Shown in pieces: positions 44,067 to 54,311 of a stretch of DNA of 64,000 bases. The notes beneath the pieces were generated by a model. The model was not told the origin of the DNA. It ran no database searches and saw only the letters and a program-made list of their open reading frames with translations. Source of the stretch: Xenorhabdus vietnamensis (lineage in GTDB: Bacteria; Pseudomonadota; Gammaproteobacteria; Enterobacterales; Enterobacteriaceae); contig NZ_MUBJ01000022.1 of assembly GCF_002127535.1 (NCBI RefSeq), positions 18,428-82,427 of the forward strand, read 5' to 3'. The position numbers and the translations under genes were made by a program. Position 1 is the first letter of the stretch. Each line of letters begins with the position of its first letter.

Positions 44067-44671
44067 TATCCTGCTCCTCTTACCAATGCCTCTCTTGCCA
44101 AAATCCCTTGTTCAGACTCTTTCTGGCAGGACAGCAAATAGGTGGGATTGTTGGGTTTGAAATAATGCCCTTGTCCCAATGCCGTCAGTTCTCCCACCTG
44201 AATTTCACGCCCATCCAACACAGCCACCTGACAGGATTTCAGATGCGACAATGCTTGCGTAAAATTTTCCAGCAAGATAAAAGTCATCACCAAGCGTCCG
44301 CCTGAATTCAGGTGTACCAGCGCCCAATCAATAATTTCCGTCAGACTCCCACCAGTTCCGCCAATGAAAATGGCATCTGCGGTGTTGTCCAATGGCACTG
44401 GGGCAACCCCAGACTGGATTCGAACTCTATGGCAACCAAAATGCCGAACATTCTCAGCAAGCAGTAACAGCGCTTCTTCTTTACGCTCAATGGCGAGGAT
44501 ATCCAATGTGGGATAGCGCAATGCTGCTTCAATACTGACGCTGCCAGTGCCTGCACCAACATCAATAAAGCGACAGGCGTTTTCCAATTCCAGCCGTTCC
44601 AACGCCAGTGCCCTAACCACTTCTTTGGTCATTGGGATGCGATGACCACGCAAAAACAGTTCATCTTTCAT
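44066..44671 (-). CDS. cbiT: Cobalt-precorrin-6B C15-methyltransferase (decarboxylating) CbiT
   Basis: 201 residues. [23 protein letters not shown] loop [17 protein letters not shown] and [20 protein letters not shown]. Acts with CbiE in C5/C15 methylation and C12 decarboxylation. Separated from cbiE by 12 bp that belong to a run of CATTCAAGAT-like repeats. Confidence 0.96.
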   Translation of the reverse strand: MKDELFLRGHRIPMTKEVVRALALERLELENACRFIDVGAGTGSVSIEAALRYPTLDILAIERKEEALLLLAENVRHFGCHRVRIQSGVAPVPLDNTADAIFIGGTGGSLTEIIDWALVHLNSGGRLVMTFILLENFTQALSHLKSCQVAVLDGREIQVGELTALGQGHYFKPNNPTYLLSCQKESEQGILAREALVRGAG

Positions 44672-44683
44672 TCAGGATCTCCA

Positions 44684-45343
44684 TCATTCAAGATCACTAC
44701 CATTCAAGATAACGACTACATTCAGGCCATAATCAATGTCGCCGCGTTGAACGACCTGTTCTGCATTCAAATACATAATTTGCTCATGTTCCTGAGATAA
44801 ATTTTCACCAATCACCATGCGGCGTTGCTGCCCTCGTGCCAGAATTTCTTGTGCAATCTGGTAAGGGCCAATGACGTCATCCGTTACCATGGCGATTTTT
44901 TCGTGTCGCAGCAGCCAGTCAAAATCCGGTTTGCGTCCGTGGCTGCTGGTGAGGTAAATGTCGTTCATATCCAGCAAAATATGGGCACACAGATACTGGA
45001 TCGAACTGATACCAGAGATAATGCGAATGTTTTGTCTGTAGGAGTTTTTTCTGCCAGCATGCAGCTCAGAAAAATGCTCAGTAATTCGTTTACCAATGCC
45101 ATAAAAGAGGGGATCACCCGAAGCCAGCACGACAATATGACGATGCTGGTTTTTTTCGAGCCACTGCATCAATCTATCCATATCCGCATTCAAACAGCGG
45201 GTTTCACCACTGAAATGGGGGAATTCGGCAAGATGACGTTTTCCACCCACTAACACTTCTGCCTGTTTGATCGCATCCAGCGCAGCCAACGTTTGGTTTG
45301 CAGCGGCTCCGGGGCCAATACCAACAACGGTGATCATCGGCAA
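44684..45343 (-). CDS. cbiE: Cobalt-precorrin-7 C5-methyltransferase CbiE
   Basis: 219 residues (217 from the alternative ATG at 45337). [20 protein letters not shown] and [40 protein letters not shown]. Overlaps the cbiD end by 10 bp. Confidence 0.96.
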   Translation of the reverse strand: MPMITVVGIGPGAAANQTLAALDAIKQAEVLVGGKRHLAEFPHFSGETRCLNADMDRLMQWLEKNQHRHIVVLASGDPLFYGIGKRITEHFSELHAGRKNSYRQNIRIISGISSIQYLCAHILLDMNDIYLTSSHGRKPDFDWLLRHEKIAMVTDDVIGPYQIAQEILARGQQRRMVIGENLSQEHEQIMYLNAEQVVQRGDIDYGLNVVVILNGSDLE

Positions 45344-46515
45344 TCCTCCCCAAAATCCTTCACAATCTCGTCCACAGGCCGATTGCAGCCCAACACTTGG
45401 TTATCAAAGGAGAACAGAATGGCGTCACACTGCGGTTTGCCACTGGCAAAACGCAACATCTGATTGATACGCCAGCAGATTTTCTGGGCAATTTGGTGAT
45501 ACACCCTCTGCCAGCCTTGTTCAGCTATCAATTCAATGGCTGCTTCGGTGGTATCACATTGATCCACCGCCTGAATCAGTTCAAAAGGGGCCCCCATCAA
45601 GGCCAGATTAGCGATCAGCGTTTCCATCCTTCCGTCAGCAATATGGCTGTGGGTATGAAAAATACCGGCAGCGATTTTCACCAACTTGCCGACATGCCCT
45701 ACCAGCACTACATGACGGAATTCCAAACGCACCGCTTCTTGCAACATATAACCGACGAAATTGCTCATTGTGACGACACAATTAGCATCAATGCCCAACT
45801 GTTGACTGACAAAACGTTCACCATGATTGCCCGGCACAAAAATAACGCGATCCAACCCGCTGGCACGTTTGGCCTCCAATTCAAGCGCCAGAGAACGTTT
45901 CCAGCTCTCTTCCGACATCGGCGTTACAATGCCTGTCGTGCCGATAATCGAAATCCCTCCTTTAATTCCCAATCTGTCGTTATAGGTTTTCTTCGCCCGC
46001 TCCTCACCTTCCGGCGCAAAAATGACGATATCAGCCCCACGGTGCGGGCCAATCACTTCCCGCACCGTTTCCTCAATGGTATGCCGCGGGGTTTTATTAA
46101 TAGCCGCCCAACCAATAGGTAAACCGACCCCCACTCGTGTTACCCTGCCAACACCTTCGCCGCCATCCAGTGTGATTACGCCGCTATCATTGAGGGAAAC
46201 ACGGGCAAAAATCAGCATTCCGTGGGTTGCATCCACATCGTCGCCACCATCTTTGCGGATCGCCGCAATCGCCTGTTGCCCTTCAATCAAGGGTTGTTCA
46301 ACATTCAAGGCCAATGTGACACCTGAGGGCGTAACAATCGAAACCTGATGAATAATCTGCTGGCGCAAGATCATCAACGCAGCGACCCTAGCAGCAGCGG
46401 TAGCACAAGATCCGGTGGTGTAGCCTTTACGATATTGTTTGCCTCTGTGCCAAACCGTTCCGAGGCCATCGGCTTGTTTATCATCAATAATTTGCTGATT
46501 ACAGATTTCACTCAC
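45334..46515 (-). CDS. cbiD: Cobalt-precorrin-5B C1-methyltransferase CbiD
   Basis: 393 residues. [20 protein letters not shown] at the N-terminus, then [20 protein letters not shown], and [20 protein letters not shown]. Methylates C1. Overlaps cbiC by 4 bp. Confidence 0.97.
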   Translation of the reverse strand: MSEICNQQIIDDKQADGLGTVWHRGKQYRKGYTTGSCATAAARVAALMILRQQIIHQVSIVTPSGVTLALNVEQPLIEGQQAIAAIRKDGGDDVDATHGMLIFARVSLNDSGVITLDGGEGVGRVTRVGVGLPIGWAAINKTPRHTIEETVREVIGPHRGADIVIFAPEGEERAKKTYNDRLGIKGGISIIGTTGIVTPMSEESWKRSLALELEAKRASGLDRVIFVPGNHGERFVSQQLGIDANCVVTMSNFVGYMLQEAVRLEFRHVVLVGHVGKLVKIAAGIFHTHSHIADGRMETLIANLALMGAPFELIQAVDQCDTTEAAIELIAEQGWQRVYHQIAQKICWRINQMLRFASGKPQCDAILFSFDNQVLGCNRPVDEIVKDFGEDCR

Positions 46516-47159
46516 GCCTCACCTCCGGCATCCGATGGCATCCGGTAAAGAATGGCGTTGATAATGGCAGCTGCAATATTGCTGCCTCCCTTGCGCCCTT
46601 TTGCTGCAATGCAATGTAATCCGCTATTGATAAGGGCACGCTTTGATTCCTCCGCGCCAACAAAACCGACGGGGACACCGACGACAGCAATCGGTGCAGA
46701 TTGATGTTCCATCAAGCGAAACAGCGCAGTCGGGGCATTGCCAAAGACAAAAATCTTCTCCCCTGATTCTTGCAGGGCCAGATCAACAGCTGCCATTGAA
46801 CGTGTTATTTGCTGTGCTTTTGCCATTTGAATGGTGCGGGGATCGCTGACATAACAACGACATTCGCTACCGTACTGAGCCAAGCGGGTTTTATTGATGC
46901 CAGACAACGCCATTGTTGTATCGGTATATAACGTACAGCCACGCAAAATACCGTCACGAATGAGGCGAAAAATATCAGGGGAAAAATAGAGAATATCCAG
47001 CCAATCAAAATCGGCAGTAGTATGGATCACCCGTTTGATCACCGCTTCTTGATCCGCGTCTATAAAACGATAATCAGGACGAGATTCGCAAATAAGTCGG
47101 CTGATGATGTCGAAACTATTTCTTTCAATCTGTTGCGGTTGTTGGATGTAATTGCTCAT
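46512..47159 (-). CDS. cbiC: Cobalt-precorrin-8 methylmutase CbiC
   Basis: 215 residues. [19 protein letters not shown], the catalytic His in [20 protein letters not shown], and [20 protein letters not shown]. Moves the C11 methyl to C12 to give cobyrinate. Twelve bp after cbiB. Confidence 0.97.
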   Translation of the reverse strand: MSNYIQQPQQIERNSFDIISRLICESRPDYRFIDADQEAVIKRVIHTTADFDWLDILYFSPDIFRLIRDGILRGCTLYTDTTMALSGINKTRLAQYGSECRCYVSDPRTIQMAKAQQITRSMAAVDLALQESGEKIFVFGNAPTALFRLMEHQSAPIAVVGVPVGFVGAEESKRALINSGLHCIAAKGRKGGSNIAAAIINAILYRMPSDAGGEA

Positions 47160-47171
47160 GCTGTTTCCTCC

Positions 47172-48152
47172 CTATACCGTCACACTGACCAAGCTATCTA
47201 TCGAGCTGCTCAAGCTGTGCAGCAGCGCAAACAGCAGCAGCGCCATTACTGATGCCACCATCATCATTTGAACAGACTGTGGAATATCGTCAGGTGTGAC
47301 CTCACGTTTCGCATCACCAATCCACGGCTTTTCAACGCGCTGGTTAAAATAAACATTCGGCCCGCCAAGACGAATGCCCAATGCCCCTGCTACTGTGGCT
47401 TCCGACCAGCCGCTGTTAGGGCTACTGTGTTGATAGCGATCACGCCAGCCAATACGCAGCGCCTGTCGAAAATCCAACCCCTGCCATTTCGCAGCCATTG
47501 CCAGCAGAAGCCAGCCCAAACGCGCAGGCAGCCAATTCGCCATATCATCCATACGCGCTGAAAACATCCCCAGCGCCCGATAACGGGGGGTTTTATAGCC
47601 AACCATTGAATCGAGGGTATTGATTGCCTTATAGGCCATAGCAAGTGGAGCACCACCAAGCATCAAGAAGAACAATGGTGCAATTACGCCATCCACACTG
47701 TTTTCTGCCACGGTTTCAATAGTGGCTCGGCTGATTTGTGGTACTTGTAATTGAGAGGTCTCCCGCCCGACAATTTTGGAAAGCTGCTCACGGCTGGTCA
47801 GCAAATCTCCCTGCCGCAAGGCCTGATAAACCGCATTTGCCGCCTCACTTAAACCACGCCCTGCCAGCACGGTATAAATCAGCCAAATTTCAATTAAACA
47901 CCCTAGCCAAAACGCCGTACCATAGGCCAATTGCAACACCCAATAGCTCATCAGCCAGACGCTTCCCACGACTACCAGCCATAACAGTACACCGCCCCAT
48001 TTCAAACCGGTGTCGGTTTGGCAAATCCGGCGGATAAACTGTTCAGTTTGATTGATAAGACTCCCCATCCAGCGTACGGGATGCGGCCAATGAGGGGGAT
48101 CGCCCAACTTCATGTCCAGAATAAAAGCCACAAACCACAGTAAGACTGTCAT
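47172..48152 (-). CDS. cbiB: Adenosylcobinamide-phosphate synthase CbiB
   Basis: 326 residues, membrane protein. DMKLGDPPHWPHPVRWMGSL at the N-terminus, ENSVDGVIAPLFFLMLGGAP and NSGWSEATVAGALGIRLGGP. Joins adenosylcobyric acid to aminopropanol phosphate, the product of CobD with PduX upstream. Start overlaps cbiA stop by 4 bp. Confidence 0.97.
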   Translation of the reverse strand: MTVLLWFVAFILDMKLGDPPHWPHPVRWMGSLINQTEQFIRRICQTDTGLKWGGVLLWLVVVGSVWLMSYWVLQLAYGTAFWLGCLIEIWLIYTVLAGRGLSEAANAVYQALRQGDLLTSREQLSKIVGRETSQLQVPQISRATIETVAENSVDGVIAPLFFLMLGGAPLAMAYKAINTLDSMVGYKTPRYRALGMFSARMDDMANWLPARLGWLLLAMAAKWQGLDFRQALRIGWRDRYQHSSPNSGWSEATVAGALGIRLGGPNVYFNQRVEKPWIGDAKREVTPDDIPQSVQMMMVASVMALLLFALLHSLSSSIDSLVSVTV

Positions 48153-49588
48153 AACAGCCTCCGTGCCATCATCAGCCAGCGATGAAGCAAACCGGGACGT
48201 TGGGCAAAATGAATATGCAGATAACCCGCCAGCGTATTGCCATTCTGGTAACCACCCAGCCAGTTTTTCTGCGCTTTTTTGAGTGTCCCTTTTGGTATTG
48301 GAACATCACACCATTTGACACACTGAAAAATGGGCGGCTGAGTCGTGATAAAATCCGAGTAATGGAATTCATGCCCACGCAGAGTTTCCCCTTTAGCCAC
48401 TAAAGACGTATCGCACATTGCCGTAGCTTCGCAGTAACCAAAGCGTTGCAGGTGATCTCTCATCTGACTCTCACCGGCAATCAACCCCACCATGTTATGC
48501 CGCACACCATCTGCATCAATCAGGGCATCACCGAGATACATCAGACCACCGCATTCCGCATAAATGGGAATACCTTTTTGATGTGCCCGACGTAATGCTT
48601 CATGCATGGCGTAATTGGAAGATAAAGTCTGAGCATAGATTTCAGGATATCCCCCGCCCAGATAGATCATCTGGCATGTGGGCAACTGGTGATCATGCAG
48701 GGGACTGAAACGTTTGATAGTCACACCTGCTTTTTCCAATAACAGCAAGTTATCGGGATAATAAAAGTGGAATGCTTCATCTTCTGCCAAAGCCAGCGTC
48801 AAACCTTGCCCTACCGAGGGGTTTACAAGGGAATCGATATTTCCTTTTGGCAAAGAAGATAGCTGAGTCAATGTCAGCAATTTATCCAAATCTACCGAAG
48901 CTTCAATCTGTTGAGCAAGGCGAGACCAGCATTCATCACGGCGAGCATTTTCATTGTGTTGGCTGCCTTTATCATACTGATTGCCTTGTTCTCGTGCCGG
49001 AATCAGCCCAAGATGGCGAGAAGGCAGTGCAATATCAGGCATTACAGGGATTCGTCCCAAAACGGGAATACCGCAATAATGTTCAATCGCCTGCTTCAAT
49101 AACTGAAAATGACTATCCCGGTTGACGCGATTTATCAGCACTCCCACAATATTGACCGCCGGATCAAATTGCTGGAACCCCATGACCGTAGCCGCAACCG
49201 AAGTAGACACCGCCTTGCCATCCACCAATAAAACCACCGGACAGCCAAGCTGTTTTGCCATCGCTGCGCTACTGCAATAGTTAGGGTTAGTGCCATAGCC
49301 ATCATATAGCCCCATAACCCCTTCAATAACTGCAATATCTTGATTAATCATGGCTTGGTTAAACAACCCATTCAAAATGGGTTCGGGGAGCATAAAAGCA
49401 TCAAGGTTATGCGAAACCATGCCAGTCACAGCACGATGCCAGCCGCCATCCAGATAATCAGGCCCGATTTTAAACGGCTGTACCCGCAATGAACGGTTCA
49501 TCAAAGCTCGCATGATGCCCAACGAAACTGTCGTCTTTCCACATCCGCTGCCTGTACCAGCAATGACAAAAGCATATTTCTGTTGCAT
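48149..49588 (-). CDS. cbiA: Cobyrinate a,c-diamide synthase CbiA
   Basis: 479 residues. VIAGTGSGCGKTTVSLGIMR P-loop, GVMGLYDGYG, and amidotransferase Cys in IYAECGGLMYLGDALIDADG. First amidation step. First gene of the 13-gene cbi run plus cob genes. Its start is about 117 bp from a perfect FNR box, the likely anaerobic promoter. Confidence 0.97.
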   Translation of the reverse strand: MQQKYAFVIAGTGSGCGKTTVSLGIMRALMNRSLRVQPFKIGPDYLDGGWHRAVTGMVSHNLDAFMLPEPILNGLFNQAMINQDIAVIEGVMGLYDGYGTNPNYCSSAAMAKQLGCPVVLLVDGKAVSTSVAATVMGFQQFDPAVNIVGVLINRVNRDSHFQLLKQAIEHYCGIPVLGRIPVMPDIALPSRHLGLIPAREQGNQYDKGSQHNENARRDECWSRLAQQIEASVDLDKLLTLTQLSSLPKGNIDSLVNPSVGQGLTLALAEDEAFHFYYPDNLLLLEKAGVTIKRFSPLHDHQLPTCQMIYLGGGYPEIYAQTLSSNYAMHEALRRAHQKGIPIYAECGGLMYLGDALIDADGVRHNMVGLIAGESQMRDHLQRFGYCEATAMCDTSLVAKGETLRGHEFHYSDFITTQPPIFQCVKWCDVPIPKGTLKKAQKNWLGGYQNGNTLAGYLHIHFAQRPGLLHRWLMMARRLL

Positions 49589-49704
49589 GTGCTTGCCCCA
49601 AAATATTTAAACCCTGCATTGGTGTTCAACTAACATCGGTGTTCAACTGACATTAGCGCTAAACCAGTATTGATATTAAAAACTAAAACTAACATTCTCA
49701 TTCA

Positions 49705-49718
49705 TTGATATTTATCAA
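49705..49718 (-). promoter_or_regulatory. FNR box, cbiA side
   Basis: TTGATATTTATCAA, perfect TTGAT-N4-ATCAA. Centre 123 bp before the cbiA start; a class II promoter centred at -41.5 would give a leader of about 80 nt. Confidence 0.8.
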
Positions 49719-50155
49719 ATAAAAGTCTTTTAATTCTTCTTTAATAAAACAATTAATATTTCATGAATAATATAGACAACAATAGTTTCTTTATTTTTCA
49801 ATAAATTAAGCCTTGTTATAAAAAATCATCATCACGAAATTAATTACATCTCAAGAGATAGAAAATAGGTTTATTTTAAAATACACATTTTTTATTTTTA
49901 TAAAAACACCCATAATTACTTTTGTGATCCTGTTCATAATTCTTAAATTATAAGCCATGTTTTTATAATAAAGAAAATAAAAATTAATATACAACCATAA
50001 ATACATTAATCAACAACACAAATCTAATATATTGAATTTTAATAAGAAAATAAAAAACACCCATCAATAAGATTAAAAAACATTCCTATTAGTAAATATT
50101 TTCAATAGAAAATAGAATTCACCTTGAAAATAATTCACATTTAAAAATACGAATA

Positions 50156-50169
50156 TTGATGTAAATCAA
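50156..50169 (+). promoter_or_regulatory. FNR box, cobA side
   Basis: TTGATGTAAATCAA, perfect TTGAT-N4-ATCAA, 208 bp before the cobA start. A class II promoter would leave a leader near 165 nt. Confidence 0.75.
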
Positions 50170-50370
50170 ACTATCCCACACCACATTGAAGTAATAATTA
50201 TCAAAAAATTGAGATTTAAATAATACCATTAATAAATGCAAAAAAAAGAGCATCAAAAAAACAATTAGCTAAAGCATAAGTCAGAATAAATAAACCGACT
50301 TAGTGATCATGATTAAAATACTTTTCCCTCTCTTTCATTATTTATATTTTAAACCCATAGAGGTAATCCA

Positions 50371-51126
50371 ATGAATAAAGGCAATGTGTGGTTAGTGGGT
50401 GCCGGCCCCGGTGATGCTGGTTTAATCACGGTCAAAGGACTGCATTGTATTCAATCGGCAGATGTGATTGTTCATGACCGTCTCGTCAACTCTGAACTCA
50501 TTGCTCAAGTACCTGATCATTGTGAAATCATTAATGTTGGAAAAGAACATGATTACCATCCCATTCCACAGGAAGAGATTAATCAAATTCTGGTAAAACA
50601 TGCACAGGCGGGAAAACAGGTTGTTCGCCTGAAAGGGGGCGATCCCTATGTCTTTGGCCGCGGGGCAGAAGAAGCGGAAGTACTGGCACAACATGGTATC
50701 AAATTTGAAGTCGTTCCGGGGATCAGTTCTTCAATTGGTGGATTGGCCTATGCTGGTATTCCTGTCACCCACCGCAATTACGCATCTAGTTTCCATGTCG
50801 TGACAGGGCATACTTCTCAGGGTAATGAGCAACAGAACTGGGAAGTACTCGCTCAATTGGAAGGAACATTGATTATTCTGATGGGAATGACCCGCCTGAA
50901 AGAAATTTGCCAACAATTAATGCTATATGGCAAATCTCCCGAAACACCTGCGGCAGTGATCATGTACGCTAGTCAGCCCAAACAAAAGAGCGTCATAGGC
51001 ACACTAGAAACTCTGACTGCAAAAGCGGAAGAACAGAATCTGCATGCACCAGCGCTGATTGTGATTGGTGAGGTGGTTAATCTGGGGGCAACTCTCTCTT
51101 TTCTTTCCACTGATGGAGCAATTTAA
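50371..51126 (+). CDS. cobA: Uroporphyrinogen-III C-methyltransferase (SUMT)
   Basis: 251 residues, single-domain SUMT. VWLVGAGPGDAGLITVKGLH, VVRLKGGDPYVFGRGAEEAE, and PGISSSIGGLAYAGIPVTHR. Makes precorrin-2 from uroporphyrinogen III, the branch point to B12. Not to be confused with the Salmonella cobA (corrinoid adenosyltransferase), which is not in the window. Starts the rightward operon cobA-cobD-pduX, with AGAGG upstream of the ATG. Confidence 0.96.
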   Translation: MNKGNVWLVGAGPGDAGLITVKGLHCIQSADVIVHDRLVNSELIAQVPDHCEIINVGKEHDYHPIPQEEINQILVKHAQAGKQVVRLKGGDPYVFGRGAEEAEVLAQHGIKFEVVPGISSSIGGLAYAGIPVTHRNYASSFHVVTGHTSQGNEQQNWEVLAQLEGTLIILMGMTRLKEICQQLMLYGKSPETPAAVIMYASQPKQKSVIGTLETLTAKAEEQNLHAPALIVIGEVVNLGATLSFLSTDGAI

Positions 51127-52199
51127 TGAGTGAGCATGGTGGCAATATCCTTGGCGTTGCCGAGCAATATGGTCTTCCCGCTAATACGCTTATTGATTTC
51201 AGCGCCAATATCAATCCGCTGGGCGCACCGGAACGGGTTAAGGCGTTGATCAAAAATAGCCTTGCCGATATCGAAAAATATCCAGATGTGGAATATCGCC
51301 ACCTACATCAGGCAATCGCCAAGGCCCATCAATGCGGTTACATGTCGGTGATGGCAGGCAACGGCGCAACAGAACTAATCTATGCTGTCGCCCGTTATCT
51401 CCATCCCAAGCGAGCACTACTTATTACCCCAAGTTTTGCCGAATATCGGCGTGCCTTGCAACAAGTTGGAACAGAGATCATTGACTATCCATTAACAGAA
51501 GAAACTGGATTTCAACCAGATTTACGCCTGTTAAATACGCTCTCCTCGATCCAACCCGATTGTGTTTTTATAACCACGCCCAATAATCCCACCGGATTAA
51601 TGCCAGACAGCCAGTTTATGCAATCATTGGTGGAATATTGTGAGAACCAAGGGATCTCACTGATTGTCGATGAATCCTTTATTGATTTTCTGCCTGATAA
51701 CCGAGGGTTGATTCCCCAAATTGCGGCCACTGAACACCTCTATATACTGCGTTCAATGACAAAATTTTTCGCCATTCCTGGGTTACGTTTGGGCTATTTA
51801 GTCAGCGGAAATACAATGGGAATTGCTGAGATGAAAAATCGGCGTAAACCGTGGTCAATCAACACCTTTGCTGCGCGGGTTGGTGAAATTTTGTTTGATG
51901 AACATGATTATATTGCTGCTACACATCAATGGCTAAAATCACAGCAACATTATCTATGGACTCAGCTTTCAGCTTTTACTGAACTGACTGTCTGGCCGCC
52001 ATCGGCTAATTTTTTGTTCTTTCGCTGCAATAAACCCTGTGTTGATTTATGGCACGCCCTGCTTAAACATCGGGTATTAATTCGCCATTGTAAAAACTAT
52101 GCAGGACTAGGCGAACGTTATTATCGCGTAGCGGTACGCAGTGAATGGGAAAATCAGCATCTGATCGCAGCCATGAAGCAGGTTTTTGCCTATGGCTGA
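51126..52199 (+). CDS. cobD: L-threonine-O-3-phosphate decarboxylase CobD
   Basis: 357 residues, class I PLP aminotransferase fold. IDFSANINPLGAPERVKALI, TTPNNPTGLMP, LIVDESFIDFLPDNRG and the PLP-Lys region SMTKFFAIPGLRLGYL. Gives (R)-1-amino-2-propanol phosphate, the linker of the nucleotide loop. Start overlaps the cobA stop; its end overlaps pduX. Confidence 0.96.
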   Translation: MSEHGGNILGVAEQYGLPANTLIDFSANINPLGAPERVKALIKNSLADIEKYPDVEYRHLHQAIAKAHQCGYMSVMAGNGATELIYAVARYLHPKRALLITPSFAEYRRALQQVGTEIIDYPLTEETGFQPDLRLLNTLSSIQPDCVFITTPNNPTGLMPDSQFMQSLVEYCENQGISLIVDESFIDFLPDNRGLIPQIAATEHLYILRSMTKFFAIPGLRLGYLVSGNTMGIAEMKNRRKPWSINTFAARVGEILFDEHDYIAATHQWLKSQQHYLWTQLSAFTELTVWPPSANFLFFRCNKPCVDLWHALLKHRVLIRHCKNYAGLGERYYRVAVRSEWENQHLIAAMKQVFAYG

Positions 52200-53052
52200 A
52201 GCCACTTGCCCCGCTTCCTGCGGAGAACTTCTGCAAGGCTGGCTGCTCGGTGGAGAAAAGTTAATTTCCTGCCCAGTCAATTGGTTCAGTTGTGTTTCTG
52301 TCAGTGAAGGCGTTCCTATACTAAATGAACGACCACGTATGCGTCAGATGGTAAATTTACTGCTGGATTACTGGCAGGAACCTCCTGAATTAACTTTCGG
52401 TTTGCGCATTGAATATCAATCAACAATTCCTCTCGCCAAAGGCATGGCCAGCAGCACAGCGGATATTGCTGCTACTGCACAAGCCACCGCCAGATTACTG
52501 GGGAAGTCACTGAATAGTAAGGAGCTGGCACAACTTTGTGTCAAACTGGAACCCACTGACAGCACAATATTTAAACAATTAACCTTATTTGATCACCTCA
52601 CCGCCCAGACCCGAATTTCTTTCAATTGGCAACCGGATATCGATATTTTGCTGCTGGAAAGTTCACAAACTATTTTGACAGAAGAATATCATCAACGGGA
52701 TCGTCACTCACAATTGTGGGATAACGCTTCTTTATTGCAACAAGCATGGTTGCAATTTAATACAGCTAATCAGCGACATGATAACTATCGCCTTGGAGAA
52801 GCCTGCACATTAAGCGCTATCGCCAACCAATCGATATTACCAAAGCCCTGTTTTGATCATCTGCGTAATCTGGTTGAACAGACAGGCATTTATGGCCTGA
52901 ACGTTGCCCATAGCGGCAGTGTCGTTGGCCTATTATTCAACTCACATCACCATGACGCGAATTATCTATGCTGGTGGTTACACCAAAAGCAGATTTCTGA
53001 ACACTATCCGAAAATCCATCAGGTCAAATTGATTGCGGGCGGCATTCGCTGA
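52186..53052 (+). CDS. pduX: L-threonine kinase PduX
   Basis: 288 residues, GHMP kinase family. ATCPASCGELLQGWLLGGEK at the start, and ATP loop PLAKGMASSTADIAATAQAT near residue 88. Phosphorylates L-threonine for CobD, so cobD and pduX together make the aminopropanol phosphate arm. Coupled to cobD by a 14-bp overlap. An ATG at 52192 is an equal choice. Confidence 0.94.
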   Translation: MPMAEATCPASCGELLQGWLLGGEKLISCPVNWFSCVSVSEGVPILNERPRMRQMVNLLLDYWQEPPELTFGLRIEYQSTIPLAKGMASSTADIAATAQATARLLGKSLNSKELAQLCVKLEPTDSTIFKQLTLFDHLTAQTRISFNWQPDIDILLLESSQTILTEEYHQRDRHSQLWDNASLLQQAWLQFNTANQRHDNYRLGEACTLSAIANQSILPKPCFDHLRNLVEQTGIYGLNVAHSGSVVGLLFNSHHHDANYLCWWLHQKQISEHYPKIHQVKLIAGGIR

Positions 53053-53198
53053 ACCCGCAGCAATAAACTCGAGAAACGAATCTATCTCTCACTACATAGC
53101 TAACCCGAAAGATAACAGGCAAAAATTACGTTATCCTGTCTATCTTTTTACATTTTTCTTATGCTAAATAACATAATTTGAAAAACGAACCAGACCCT

Positions 53199-53388
53199 AT
53201 GGAAAATACAACACTTGCACCCGCTACAATTGATGCCTTTATGTCGCTCGATATTCGCGTACTTTCCCTCAAGACGCGTGGCAGGATTTAAATCCGAAGT
53301 TTTAGTTTTAGCTGCCGTCTGTGGTGATCAAGGCACCATCCTGATCCAGCCAGAAAGAGGTGTAAGCATAGGCACCCGTATGCTGTAA
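53199..53388 (+). pseudogene. Broken csaA-like tRNA-binding domain gene
   Basis: N-terminal part APATIDAFMSLDIRV in one frame, then, shifted, VAGFKSEVLVLAAVCGDQGT and ILIQPERGVSIGTRML to the TAA. These are the two ends of the CsaA (tRNA-binding/secretion chaperone) family, with roughly 45 residues of the middle missing and a frameshift at the junction. So this is a deletion remnant. Confidence 0.75.
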
Positions 53389-53433
53389 TTTTTTAAGTTA
53401 GAAAAAGTTAAGTTAATAAATAGTAGGAATACC

Positions 53434-53835
53434 ATGAGAACACAAAAAAGATGTATGGGCTACATTGCTATCGTTGTCGATGACTATGATAGAGCTATCG
53501 ACTACTACACTAATAAATTGGGATTTACGTTGGTAGAAGATACGCCACAGCCGGGAAAAAGATGGGTGGTTGTCACCCCAAACCCTGAAAGTGACTGTAA
53601 TTTATTGCTGGCAAGGGCGTCTAACGAAAGGCAAGAATTATTTATCGGTAATCAATGTGGTGGACGTGTATTCCTGTTCCTGCAAACTGACGATTTTTGG
53701 CGCGATTATCACAAAATGAAAGAAAATGGCGTCCATTTTTGTGAAGAACCCCGTCAGGAAGAATATGGCATGGTAGTCGTTTTTGAAGATATTTATGGTA
53801 ACCGCTGGGATTTATATCAGAATGCGATTGCTTAG
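53434..53835 (+). CDS. VOC (glyoxalase/bleomycin-resistance) superfamily protein
   Basis: 133 residues with the paired beta-alpha-beta-beta-beta modules: GYIAIVVDDYDRAIDYYTNK at the start, then FIGNQCGGRVFLFLQTDDFW and EYGMVVVFEDIYGNRWDLYQ. Metal ligands of the VOC type (C-terminal Glu in VFEDIYGNRWDL) are partly seen. Enzyme versus sequestering protein cannot be decided. Single gene. Confidence 0.85.
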   Translation: MRTQKRCMGYIAIVVDDYDRAIDYYTNKLGFTLVEDTPQPGKRWVVVTPNPESDCNLLLARASNERQELFIGNQCGGRVFLFLQTDDFWRDYHKMKENGVHFCEEPRQEEYGMVVVFEDIYGNRWDLYQNAIA

Positions 53836-54311
53836 AGGATACTTATAAATATTACTATTAGCCCAATTATATTGGGCTATATCTAATTACATTAATGCTT
53901 ATTTATAGAATTAAACTTACATTATTAACACCTTGAACTAATAAAGCCATCAACTTTATTTAAAATAGACATACTATTATTTACCCATACCCATTAATAA
54001 ACATTAACCATATTTACATACTCATAATATCATTTTAATAAGCACTATAATTTTTAAACCAAACTTACATTTTTTATATTTTATCCTGCATACCAGTATG
54101 TTTAGAATATCCGCGGCAATAATATATAGATTCATTATCAATAATAAAACAAATATCAACCGTAAGGAGAAACCTACCATAATTATAAATAATCACATAC
54201 TATAACCATAGACTATAACCATAGTAAAAACGCTGTAAAATACATAGTAAAAACATTAAAAACAACACAAAATTATATTTTGATAAATTTCTTAAAATAG
54301 GATAACATCTT
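53836..54311. other. AT-rich upstream region of pirAB
   Basis: No gene. A 13-bp direct repeat (ACTATAACCATAG twice, near 54197-54222) and a repeated CATAGTAAAAAC lie close to pirA. The low GC is common for silenced toxin genes. Confidence 0.45.

Larger units (their letters stand above)
49589..50370. other. Divergent cob regulatory region
   Basis: 782 bp between cbiA (left) and cobA (right), without a gene. Holds two perfect FNR boxes, a 17-bp near-perfect tandem duplication (GGTGTTCAACTAACATC, 49621-49653) next to cbiA, and a half CRP-like site (TGTGATCCTGTTCATA near 49925). I searched by eye for the B12-box (AGCCACTG with GCC/GGG helices) of cobalamin riboswitches and saw none. Confidence 0.6.

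Noticed and set aside
45397..46122. 241-codon plus-strand frame
   Set aside because: Antisense to cbiD; no motif, no ribosome site.
49589..50370. Cobalamin riboswitch
   Set aside because: Expected in front of cbi operons, but I could not find the B12 box or the conserved helices by eye on either strand.
50166..50370. cobA as corrinoid adenosyltransferase
   Set aside because: The protein is plainly the SUMT type (GAGPGDAGLIT); the name clash with Salmonella cobA is only nomenclature.
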